Below are positions 1 through 6,291 of a stretch of DNA of 7,196 bases, piece by piece. The DNA is taken from the NCBI GenBank assembly GCA_937922105.1, contig CAKZVN010000168.1, positions 1 through 7,196 on the forward strand. The letters run 5' to 3'. Source of the stretch: an uncultured Litorilinea sp. Its GTDB lineage: Bacteria > Chloroflexota > Anaerolineae > Caldilineales > Caldilineaceae. A program made the translations under genes and the position numbers. The notes below the pieces were generated by a model. The model saw only the letters and a program-made list of their open reading frames with translations. It searched no databases and had not been told where the DNA came from. Positions within the stretch are counted from its first letter, which is position 1. Every line of letters starts with the position of its first letter.

Positions 1-777
1 CGCGCGCAGAAAAACCGTGTCCGGCGGCATGGGGTCGCTCACATCCAGCCCATCACGCCGCGCCGCCTCGATGGCAGGGCGGATCGCGTCCGCCTCCTCA
101 TGCCCGAAGAGACCACCCTCGCCCGCATGGGGGTTCAAGCCGGCTACGGCAATGCGCGGGTTGGCAATCCCCAAGCTGCGACAGGCCGTCTGCGCCAAAT
201 CAATCACGGCGCGCACCCGCTCCGGCGTCACGCGGCGGATTGCCTCCGCCAGCGAGACATGGGTGCTCACATGCACCACGCGCAACGACGGCCCCACCAA
301 CAACATGCTCACCTGCGACGCGCCCGTGCGCTCGGCAAGCAACTCGGTGTGTCCGGGATAGAGATAACCGCCCAGATGCATGGCTTCTTTGTTCAGGGGC
401 GCGGTGACCACCGCGTCCACGCTCCCTGCCAGCGCCAGGTCGCACGCGGCAAAGACATATTCCACGGCTGCGCGGCCCGCCGCGCCGTTGACCTTGCCCG
501 GCGCGATCCGGGTCGGGTCGGCATTGTGCAAGTCCAATAAGGTTACCACGCCAGGCCGATAGCTGCCCGCCTGGGGCGCACCGACCGGCTCCAGCACCGG
601 TTGCGGGCCGCCCACCCACGCCGCCGCGCGCGCCAACATGCGCGCATCCCCCACCACCAACGGGCGACAGCGGGTGTAGACGTCCTCTTGCTGCAACGCT
701 TTCACGATGATCTCCGGGCCTACCCCAGCCGGGTCTCCCAGCGTAATCGCCAAGATGGGGCGTGTCGTCGGGTCCAC
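1..777 (-). CDS. pdxA: PdxA-family 4-hydroxythreonine-4-phosphate dehydrogenase (possibly PdxA2-type), C-terminus cut by window edge
   Basis: NAD-dependent, metal-dependent dehydrogenase that oxidises and decarboxylates a phosphorylated hydroxy acid in the cytosol. Family signatures are clear: LGDPAGVGPE near residues 13-22, TAPLNKE, GHTE with His143, STHVSL with His173, and NPHAGEGG with His217 followed by LFGHEE and PPDTVF. By alignment from memory with E. coli PdxA, His173 and His217 match metal ligands His166 and His211. The third ligand (His266, in DQG) should lie just beyond the edge. 259 codons are visible of about 330 usual. I chose the GTG at 777-775: GAGGAG at 791-786 sits 8 bases upstream and the protein then begins MDPTTRPILAITLGDPAG, the usual family length. 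An in-frame ATG at 816-814 would add 13 residues but has no SD. It is divergent from a sugar-acid dehydratase operon, which argues for a PdxA2-like role on D-threonate/erythronate phosphate rather than vitamin B6 synthesis. Family call is sure; the subfamily is inference. Confidence 0.95.
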   Translation of the reverse strand, partial: MDPTTRPILAITLGDPAGVGPEIIVKALQQEDVYTRCRPLVVGDARMLARAAAWVGGPQPVLEPVGAPQAGSYRPGVVTLLDLHNADPTRIAPGKVNGAAGRAAVEYVFAACDLALAGSVDAVVTAPLNKEAMHLGGYLYPGHTELLAERTGASQVSMLLVGPSLRVVHVSTHVSLAEAIRRVTPERVRAVIDLAQTACRSLGIANPRIAVAGLNPHAGEGGLFGHEEADAIRPAIEAARRDGLDVSDPMPPDTVFLRA

Positions 778-1056
778 AAGCGCATCTCCTCGTGGGTTTG
801 GCTGTGCCAAGTCCATGATTGACTTCGTAACGGCTATGGTAACACAGAATAGCACGCCGCGCCTTGCCGAAGCATCCGCTCTTGGGGCAGAATATAGCCA
901 TCCCCCTCGACCGTCGTTTCACATCCGACACACCCAAACCAACACGCGCCGGCCCATCCATCGCTAGCATTCCGATTTATCGCGGCAAGGCGCGCCCAGG
1001 ATGCGCCGCCCAATCCGGCGCCCGGTAACCAGACTCACCAGCATGATGAGGAGGCC
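778..1056. promoter_or_regulatory. Divergent promoter/regulatory gap between the pdxA-like and yjhG-like genes
   Basis: Non-coding stretch between two start codons facing away from each other, so it should hold the promoters of both transcription units. I see no convincing sigma-70 promoter on either strand. On the minus strand TATTCT (within about 847-853) could be a -10 box for the pdxA-like gene, without a good -35. On the plus strand TTTATC near 976-981 is only a weak candidate. A 12-base word occurs twice in inverted orientation (858-869 and 983-994). Near the plus-strand RBS, GCGCCG (1003-1008) can pair with CGGCGC (1016-1021) across a 7-base loop, so the leader of the plus-strand operon may be structured. 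GAGGAGG (1048-1054) is the SD of that operon. Confidence 0.6.
858..994. repeat. Pair of inverted 12-base words (candidate operator pair)
   Basis: CGCGCCTTGCCG at 858-869 reappears as its exact reverse complement, CGGCAAGGCGCG, at 983-994. The first bases outside and inside the arms do not pair, so the repeat is exactly 12 bases per arm with a 113-base spacer. It lies wholly within the divergent promoter gap. Neither word is itself a palindrome. A regulator site placed once for each promoter is the simplest reading, but the region is GC-rich and no regulator gene is visible to support it. Confidence 0.5.
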
Positions 1057-3063
1057 ATGAGCAATCATCCGTTGACCGACGGCGTAACACCCATTGACAG
1101 CGCCGACCCGTCCCTCTATGACGTGCAGACCCACGCGACCGGCCCCGAAGGCGCGCTCCCGCTCGACGCCGACTTCCTGCTCAACTCCCCCAGCGGGGAT
1201 GTGTTCGGTCTCTCGCAGAACGCAGGCATGGGGTGGAACCCGCGCAGCCTGCGCCAGCCGGAATTCCTCATCCTCAGCACCCAGGGCGGCATTCGCGCGC
1301 CGGACGGCAAGCCCATCGCCTTGGGCTATCACACGGGCCATTGGGAAGTTGGTCTGCTCATGCAAGCCGCCGCCGAAGAGTTCGCGGCTCACGCGACCAT
1401 CCCCTTTGCCGGCTTCGTCACCGACCCCTGTGACGGGCGCACCCAGGGCACGGTCGGCATGATGGATTCGTTGCCCTATCGCAACGACGCTGCCATGGTC
1501 CTGCGCCGCTTGATCCGCTCCTTGCCCACGCGCAAAGGCGTGATGGGCGTAGCGACCTGCGACAAGGGCCTGCCTGCCATGATGATCGCGTTGGCCGCGC
1601 AAAGCACCTTGCCCACCGTCCTGGTTCCCGGCGGCGTCACCCTGCCGCCGGTGGAGGGCGAAGACGCGGGCAAGATTCAGACCGTAGGCGTCCGCTTCGC
1701 GCATGGCGAGATCACCGTGGAGGAAGCCGCGGACTTGGGCTGCCGCTCCTGCGCGACCCCTGGCGGCGGCTGCCAATTCCTCGGCACCGCCGCCACCAGC
1801 CAAGTTGTCGGCGAGGCACTCGGCCTGGCGCTGGTCCACAGCGCGCTGGCCCCGTCCGGCCAACCAATTTGGCTGGACCTGGCGCGGCGCTCGGCCCATG
1901 CGCTCATGCGCCTCTTTCAAGCCGGGCGCACCACCGCGGACATCCTCACCGCGGACGCCCTCCACAACGCCATGATTGTCCATGCCGCGTTCGGCGGCAG
2001 CACCAACCTGTTGCTCCACATCCCCGCCATCGCCCATGCCGCCGGTCTGCGCCGCCCCACCGTCTACGACTGGGAGCGCATCAACCGCAGCGTCCCGCGT
2101 CTGGTAGATGTGCTGCCCAACGGCCCGGTCGGTCACCCCACCGTGCAGGTTTACTTGGCGGGCGGCGTGCCCGAAGTCATGCTCCACCTGCGTAACCTGG
2201 GCCTGCTCAAACTCAATGCCCTCACCGTCCACAACCGCCCGCTCGGCGCCTTGCTGGAGGAATGGGAGAACAGCGAGCGCCGCAAACGCCTACGTCAGCG
2301 TCTCTATGACCTGGACGGCGTTGACCCGGACAACGTGATCATGGACCCCAAGCGGGCGCGAGCGCGCGGTCTCACCAGCACTGTGACCTTCCCGCGCGGC
2401 AACCTGGCGCCCGAAGGCTCGGTGGTCAAAAGCACCGCCATTGACCGCAGCGTCCTTGACGCCGACGGCGTCTATCGCAAAGTCGGCCCCGCGCGCGTCT
2501 TCACCAGCGAGCGCGCCGCCATCGCCGCCATCAAAGGCAGCGGCCCGGGCCGCATCGAACCGGGCGACATCATTGTCGTCGCCGGGTGTGGGCCGATGGG
2601 GTCCGGCATGGAAGAGACCTATCAACTCACCTCGGCCCTGCGCTATTTGCCCTGGGGCCGCGAGGTCGCGCTGATCACCGATGCCCGCTTCAGTGGCGTC
2701 AGCACCGGCGCCTGTATCGGTCATGTCGGGCCGGAAGCGCTCGCCGGCGGCCCCATCGGCCGCGTGCGCGAAGGCGACATCCTACGCATCGTCATTGACA
2801 CCGTCCAATTGACCGGCAGCATTGATCTCGTCGGGCATGACGGCCAAACCTACTCTCCTGAAGTCGGCGCAGAGGTGCTGGCGGCGCGCGAACCCAACCC
2901 CAAACTCGCGCCCGACCCGCGCCTGCCCGCGGATACGCGCCTCTGGGCTGCGCTTCAACATGCCAGCGGCGGCACCTGGGGCGGCTGCGTCTATGACGTG
3001 GACCGCATCGTCGCTCTGTTAGAAGCGGGGCAGCGCGCGCTGGCTGCGCAACAGGCCGCCTAA
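1057..3063 (+). CDS. yjhG: D-xylonate dehydratase, YjhG/XylD type (IlvD/Edd family)
   Basis: Dehydrates a sugar acid (D-xylonate, EC 4.2.1.82, in characterised relatives) to the 2-keto-3-deoxy acid, using an Fe-S cluster and Mg2+ in the cytosol. At 668 residues it matches the YjhG length (about 655) and follows remembered E. coli YjhG nearly end to end: HATGPEGALPL, SPSGDVFG, NAGMGW, DPCDGRTQGT, DSLPYRNDA, CDKGLPA, GGGCQFLGTA, HAAFGGSTNLLLHIPAIAH, GLTSTVTFP, STGACIGHVGPEALAGGP. Cluster cysteines are Cys125, Cys168 and Cys239; Ser546 in TDARFSG is the likely catalytic base. The ATG at 1057 has GAGGAGG ending only 2 bases before it, unusually tight, and no better in-frame start exists. It is first in an operon with the Ldh2-type gene 36 bases downstream. 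No KDX aldolase or downstream dehydratase is in view, so which xylonate-type pathway it serves is open. Family is certain; D-xylonate as substrate is likely, other pentonates or hexonates possible. Confidence 0.93.
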   Translation: MSNHPLTDGVTPIDSADPSLYDVQTHATGPEGALPLDADFLLNSPSGDVFGLSQNAGMGWNPRSLRQPEFLILSTQGGIRAPDGKPIALGYHTGHWEVGLLMQAAAEEFAAHATIPFAGFVTDPCDGRTQGTVGMMDSLPYRNDAAMVLRRLIRSLPTRKGVMGVATCDKGLPAMMIALAAQSTLPTVLVPGGVTLPPVEGEDAGKIQTVGVRFAHGEITVEEAADLGCRSCATPGGGCQFLGTAATSQVVGEALGLALVHSALAPSGQPIWLDLARRSAHALMRLFQAGRTTADILTADALHNAMIVHAAFGGSTNLLLHIPAIAHAAGLRRPTVYDWERINRSVPRLVDVLPNGPVGHPTVQVYLAGGVPEVMLHLRNLGLLKLNALTVHNRPLGALLEEWENSERRKRLRQRLYDLDGVDPDNVIMDPKRARARGLTSTVTFPRGNLAPEGSVVKSTAIDRSVLDADGVYRKVGPARVFTSERAAIAAIKGSGPGRIEPGDIIVVAGCGPMGSGMEETYQLTSALRYLPWGREVALITDARFSGVSTGACIGHVGPEALAGGPIGRVREGDILRIVIDTVQLTGSIDLVGHDGQTYSPEVGAEVLAAREPNPKLAPDPRLPADTRLWAALQHASGGTWGGCVYDVDRIVALLEAGQRALAAQQAA

Positions 3064-3085
3064 CCCACCCGTCTCCGCCCGCCTC

Positions 3086-3099
3086 GAAAGGAGGCTGCC
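3086..3099 (+). promoter_or_regulatory. Strong ribosome binding site of the Ldh2-family gene
   Basis: AAAGGAGG followed by CTGCC sits directly before the ATG at 3100. This is a near-consensus Shine-Dalgarno at about 5 bases spacing within the 36-base gap after the dehydratase stop codon. It fixes the start of the second operon gene and indicates independent initiation rather than coupling by overlap. Confidence 0.85.
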
Positions 3100-4140
3100 A
3101 TGCCGACCCTTGCTGTCGAAACCTTGCAGTCCCTGGTCGCCGGCATCTTCGTCGCCGCCGGTACACCGGACGACATCGCCCCGCTGGTCGCCCAATCCCT
3201 GGTCGAAAGCGATCTGGTGGGCCATGAATCCCACGGCGTCGTGCGCGTGCGCCAATACCTGGACGCCATCCGCAAAGGCGATCTCGACCCCACCGCGCGC
3301 CCCAAACTCCACGCCGAGTCGGGCGCAGTCCTCACCGTAGACGCCTGTCGTGGCTTCGGTCAACTCGCTGCCAGGTGGACCATGCAACAAGCCATTGCGC
3401 GCGCCAAGGCCCACGGCATCGCTGCGGCCGCGCTGATCAACTGCGGTCATGTGGGCCGCCTGGGCGAGTGGGTCGCAATGGCTGCCGAGTCCGAGTGTGT
3501 TGCCCTGGCTTTTTGCGGCGGCGGCGGCACAACCGGCGCCGTCACCCCCTATGGTGGCGCCCAACGCCTGCTGGGGACCAACCCCATCGCCGCTTCTCTC
3601 CCTCTGGGTCATCATCCCCCGTTGGTGCTGGACTTCGCCACCAGTGCGGTCGCCGAAGGCAAGGTACGCGTCGCACGCAATCGCGGCAAGCCCATCCCGG
3701 AAGGCTGGGTCCTCAATGCAGCCGGTCAACCCACCACCGACCCCAACGACCTCTACAACGGCGGCATGTTGTTGCCCTTCGCCGCCTACAAAGGCTATGC
3801 GCTCTCCTTATTGGTGGAACTGCTTTCCGGCGTCTTGACGGGCAACGGCACGCCTGTCCTCCCCGGCTACCGGCCCGGCAACGGCGTGCTCTTCATCGTC
3901 ATGCACATTGCCGCGTTCCGTCCGCTCAGCGAGTTCTACGCGGTCAGCGGTGAAGTCGCCGATCGCGTCAAAGCCGTTCCACCCGCCCCCGGCTTCAGCG
4001 AAGTGCTCTTACCCGGTGAACCGGAACAGCGCACAGCCGCCCAGCGCCGTGCGACCGGTGTCCCGGTAGATGACGCCACATGGCAGTTACTCACCGAAGA
4101 CGCCGCGCACTTCGGTTTGCCGCTTCCTAGTCTCGCCTAA
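3100..4140 (+). CDS. Ldh2-family NAD(P)-dependent 2-hydroxyacid dehydrogenase (malate/L-lactate/2,3-diketogulonate reductase fold)
   Basis: Oxidoreductase of the malate/L-sulfolactate/L-lactate dehydrogenase family (PF02615), which interconverts 2-keto and 2-hydroxy acids and lacks a classical Rossmann GxGxxG fold. Visible signatures: SDLVGHESHGVVRV with His45 (likely catalytic) and Arg49; CGHVGRLGEW with His117; TPYGGAQRLLGTNPIA (about 149-164); VLDFATSAVAEGKV; the late block KGYALSLLVELLSGVLTG; and a C-terminal LLPGEPEQ...RRATGVPV. Length 346 is normal for the family and it looks intact. It is second in an operon with the xylonate-type dehydratase, ending at a strong terminator. Family members include YiaK (2,3-diketo-L-gulonate reductase), AllD, ComC and lactate/malate dehydrogenases, so the substrate cannot be named from sequence. 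By context it probably handles a sugar-acid-derived keto acid or a product such as pyruvate. Confidence 0.92.
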   Translation: MPTLAVETLQSLVAGIFVAAGTPDDIAPLVAQSLVESDLVGHESHGVVRVRQYLDAIRKGDLDPTARPKLHAESGAVLTVDACRGFGQLAARWTMQQAIARAKAHGIAAAALINCGHVGRLGEWVAMAAESECVALAFCGGGGTTGAVTPYGGAQRLLGTNPIAASLPLGHHPPLVLDFATSAVAEGKVRVARNRGKPIPEGWVLNAAGQPTTDPNDLYNGGMLLPFAAYKGYALSLLVELLSGVLTGNGTPVLPGYRPGNGVLFIVMHIAAFRPLSEFYAVSGEVADRVKAVPPAPGFSEVLLPGEPEQRTAAQRRATGVPVDDATWQLLTEDAAHFGLPLPSLA

Positions 4141-4167
4141 ACTCCACCTGCGCCCATCACACCCGCT

Positions 4168-4203
4168 TCCCGCACCGGCGACGCACCGGTGCGGGAGTTT
4201 TTT
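4168..4203 (+). terminator. Intrinsic terminator of the dehydratase-dehydrogenase operon
   Basis: Perfect 10-bp stem CCCGCACCGG (4169-4178) / CCGGTGCGGG (4186-4195), extendable by a T-A pair (4168/4196), with a 7-base loop, then AG and six T residues (4198-4203). It starts 28 bases after the Ldh2-family stop codon and points in the gene's direction. Confidence 0.93.
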
Positions 4204-4440
4204 GCGCGCCGGCGTATTGCCGCCCACGGCATCCGACATTCCTCCCATATCGGCATCACTCTTACCGGAAACGGCTACTCCGCCTACGGTCACACCAGCC
4301 AAACCGGTATTGGCGAATGACCTAGCAAAAATCGCGACGGATGTGCCGGGCTGTTCCCGCGTTCGTCCGATTCATCGCGACTAGGAAACTCCTAGACTAG
4401 GGGCAGGGTATGGAGTAACCGAGCGGATTGGACAAGACAG
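4204..4440. other. Non-coding stretch upstream of the protease gene
   Basis: 237 bases with no convincing gene. It must carry the promoter of the protease, but I see no good -35/-10 pair. Features visible: ATCGCGAC twice in direct orientation (4331-4338 and 4374-4381, 43 bases start to start, about four helical turns); four CTAG tetranucleotides in 79 bases (4322, 4381, 4392, 4397); and a palindrome at 4381-4395. The last bases before the ATG at 4441 contain no recognisable Shine-Dalgarno. Confidence 0.6.
4381..4395. repeat. Small CTAG palindrome upstream of the protease (candidate operator)
   Basis: CTAGGA (4381-4386), AAC, TCCTAG (4390-4395) is a perfect 6+6 inverted repeat. A further ACTAGGGG follows at once (4396-4403), giving three CTAG words in 20 bases, 46 bases before the protease start. 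CTAG is generally scarce in bacterial DNA, so the cluster stands out. A transcription factor site is a guess from position only. Confidence 0.45.
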
Positions 4441-6057
4441 ATGAACGCGACACAGAAATTCACCGGCGTAGCTCTCCTAACCGCCCTCCTCTTGCTCGGC
4501 GTGGCGCTTCCGCTGCACGCCAGTGAGGCAGACGATGCAGACCGGGTCCGCTTTCTGGTCAAATGGCAAAGCGAAGTCTCTATCGCCACGACTTTTGCTG
4601 CGCCGGTGCCTGTCGAGACCTACCAGACTTGGCCGTTGGAGTGGCAGATCATTGACGTCGCCGCCGCGGATGCCGGCGCGCTCCTCGCCGAGTTGCAAGC
4701 CGACCCGCGCGTCGCCACCATCACCCTCGACTATCCGCTGGAACCTGCCTTCACACCCAACGACCCCGGCGTCAACAACGGCACCCAGTGGGCCATCCGG
4801 CGCGTGGGGGTTGACATTGCCTGGTACTTTGCGCGCGGCCAAAGCATCACGGTCGCGATTCTCGATTCGGGCATTGACCCCAACCACCCTGACTTGGTAG
4901 GCCAGCTTGTACCGGGCTTTGATTTCTATTCCGAAACCACCGACACCCGCGACGTGTGCGGGCACGGCACCCATGTGGCAGGCATTGTGGGTGCGGTCGC
5001 CGACAACGGCATCGGCATCGCCGGCGTTGCCCACCAAGCCAAACTCATGCCCGTCAAAGTCATCGGCGACGACTGTAAAGGGACCTACTCTCGCCTGATT
5101 CAGGGCATTCTCTATGCAGTGGACAACGGCGCACGCGTCATTGTCATCTCCTCCGGCGGCACCTTTGAGCATCCGGGGCTACGCGACGCCCTGATCTACG
5201 CCCGAGAGCGCAATGTACTGGTAGTCGCCTCCGCCGGCAACAAAGGGGACGACAGCCCCTTCTATCCCGGCAGCTTCGCCGAAGCCTTCACCATCTCCGG
5301 CACCGACCAAAACGACGGTCGTTTCGACCGCTCCACCTACGGCAACCAGATTGACCTCTCCGCGCCCGCGGTCTCCATCTACAGCACCTATGTGACCCCC
5401 GCCGGCGGCTCCACCTACGCTTACATGACCGGGACCTCCATGTCGTCGCCCTATGTGGGGGGCGTGGCCGCATTGCTGTTGTCGCTGGACCCGGACCTGA
5501 CCCTGACCGACCTGGAAACGATCCTGCGCCAGACCGCCGACGATTTGGGTGCGCCCGGCTGGGACCCCTACTTCGGCTGGGGCCGCGTCAACGCCTGGCG
5601 CGCGCTGGCAGCGATCGCAGCGCAGTCGGGCAACATCCGCGCCGGCAACACACGCGTGCCGGTCATGGACCCCCTCGCCATCACGGAGTTCACTGCCACC
5701 CGCCAATCTGGCGGCATTCTGGTGCGCTGGCAACTCCCCCAATCTACCGGTGATCTGCGCGGCGTGCTCTACCGCGCAACAGTCCCCGCCTTCGAGACTG
5801 CGACCGACATCGCCGAGTTGCCCCTCAGCGCCGGCACAGGCAGCGGCAATCAATTCCTGGACACCCAGGTCACCGCGGACGGAAGCTATTACTACTGGCT
5901 CGTGCAAGTAGACCGCACCGTCGAGATCGCCGTCAGCGGCTCCATCCAGGCCCAAGATGCCCCCGACGGTCAGCCGGACGTTACCCCAGGTGAAACCCCC
6001 ACCGATCCGGCCCAACCGCGCTATAACGTCTTTATCCCCACCGCGCAGAACAGCTAG
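4441..6057 (+). CDS. Secreted subtilisin-like serine protease (S8 family) with C-terminal Fn3-like domain
   Basis: Extracellular endopeptidase of 538 residues. A signal peptide covers about 1-27 (hydrophobic core VALLTALLLLGVALPL, likely cleavage after LHA). An inhibitor-type pro-domain spans roughly 36-100. The catalytic domain, about 110-390, is complete: Asp142 (ILDSGID), His175 (GHGTHVAG), oxyanion Asn267 (ASAGN) and Ser333 (GTSMSSP). The usual SLG substrate strand reads SSGG (237-240), a change at the pocket wall. The only two cysteines, Cys173 and Cys212, sit almost where aqualysin I has its first disulfide. Residues about 411-506 look like an Fn3-type beta domain (ITEFTA, ILVRWQ, YYYWLVQV), then a Pro/Asp/Thr linker and the tail RYNVFIPTAQNS. 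The start is fixed by the signal peptide and an in-frame stop at 4393-4395; no good SD is seen. Monocistronic by context, after a terminator and facing a convergent gene. A nutritional or housekeeping exoprotease is most likely. Confidence 0.96.
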   Translation: MNATQKFTGVALLTALLLLGVALPLHASEADDADRVRFLVKWQSEVSIATTFAAPVPVETYQTWPLEWQIIDVAAADAGALLAELQADPRVATITLDYPLEPAFTPNDPGVNNGTQWAIRRVGVDIAWYFARGQSITVAILDSGIDPNHPDLVGQLVPGFDFYSETTDTRDVCGHGTHVAGIVGAVADNGIGIAGVAHQAKLMPVKVIGDDCKGTYSRLIQGILYAVDNGARVIVISSGGTFEHPGLRDALIYARERNVLVVASAGNKGDDSPFYPGSFAEAFTISGTDQNDGRFDRSTYGNQIDLSAPAVSIYSTYVTPAGGSTYAYMTGTSMSSPYVGGVAALLLSLDPDLTLTDLETILRQTADDLGAPGWDPYFGWGRVNAWRALAAIAAQSGNIRAGNTRVPVMDPLAITEFTATRQSGGILVRWQLPQSTGDLRGVLYRATVPAFETATDIAELPLSAGTGSGNQFLDTQVTADGSYYYWLVQVDRTVEIAVSGSIQAQDAPDGQPDVTPGETPTDPAQPRYNVFIPTAQNS

Positions 6058-6113
6058 CGTGGGGCTTTACTTCCGACTCATCGGCACGATCATCCCGATC
6101 ATCCAGCGTGCCC

Positions 6114-6151
6114 AAAAAGGAGGGGAGACACCAGCGGACGTGTCTCCCCTC
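6114..6151 (-). terminator. Hairpin with T-tract on the minus strand (terminator for the MetW-side transcript, perhaps shared)
   Basis: Perfect 12-bp stem GAGGGGAGACAC (6120-6131) / GTGTCTCCCCTC (6140-6151) with an 8-base loop. On the plus strand it is followed by mixed sequence without a T-run, but AAAAA lies at 6114-6118, so read on the minus strand the stem is followed by C and five T. It therefore fits a terminator for transcription coming from the MetW-type gene, 253 bases past its stop codon. It may also stop protease transcripts less efficiently. Confidence 0.7.
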
Positions 6152-6188
6152 TGCTATCGCATCTAAATGGTTTGAGCGCTAAGCAGCC

Positions 6189-6264
6189 GTCACTCTGAGG
6201 AGCGCAGCGACGAAGAGTCTCGGCAAACCACCAGAGAGGGATGCTTCGCTCCGCTCAGCATGAC
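6189..6264. repeat. Dispersed-type imperfect inverted repeat (CTGAG/GGAGCG/AAGC element)
   Basis: Left arm 6189-6221 begins GTCACTCTGAGGAGCG; right arm 6236-6264, read on the minus strand, begins GTCATGCTGAGCGGAGCGAA. The arms share GTCA, CTGAG, GAGCG and AGC-type blocks with small differences and are separated by about 14 bases. I recognise the arm sequence from memory as a short repeat scattered through intergenic regions of many Chloroflexota and other environmental genomes, where it produces spurious peptides such as MLRSAQHD. No transposase is present, so if mobile it is non-autonomous. Function unknown. Confidence 0.72.
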
Positions 6265-6291
6265 TTCCTTTTCTATTTGGCGAACGAACCA

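Noticed and set aside
872..905. Possible plus-strand sigma-70 promoter (TTGCCG ... AATATA)
   Set aside because: The spacing is about 21 bases and both boxes are poor matches, so I do not call it.
200..970. Minus-strand open frame of 256 codons overlapping the pdxA-like gene
   Set aside because: Out of frame with the PdxA motifs, low-complexity Arg/Gly/Ala composition, no SD and no recognisable domain.
964..2232. Minus-strand open frame of 422 codons opposite the dehydratase
   Set aside because: It is antisense to strongly conserved YjhG-type coding sequence; the protein is Gly/Arg/His-rich without family signatures, as expected for a shadow frame in GC-rich DNA.
3019..3729. Minus-strand open frame of 236 codons opposite the Ldh2-family gene
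   Set aside because: Spans the end of one real gene and the start of the next in antisense; composition typical of a shadow.
4070..4384. Plus-strand open frame running from the Ldh2 gene through the terminator
   Set aside because: It reads straight through the operon terminator, is Pro/Thr/Ser-rich and has no SD.
4410..4418. Two-codon ORF ATG-GAG-TAA in the protease leader
   Set aside because: Possible minimal uORF, but such short frames arise by chance and no supporting RBS or conservation can be seen.
5179..6015. Minus-strand open frame of 278 codons inside the protease gene
   Set aside because: Antisense to the catalytic and Fn3-like regions of an intact protease; Gly/Val/Ala-rich shadow with no domain pattern.
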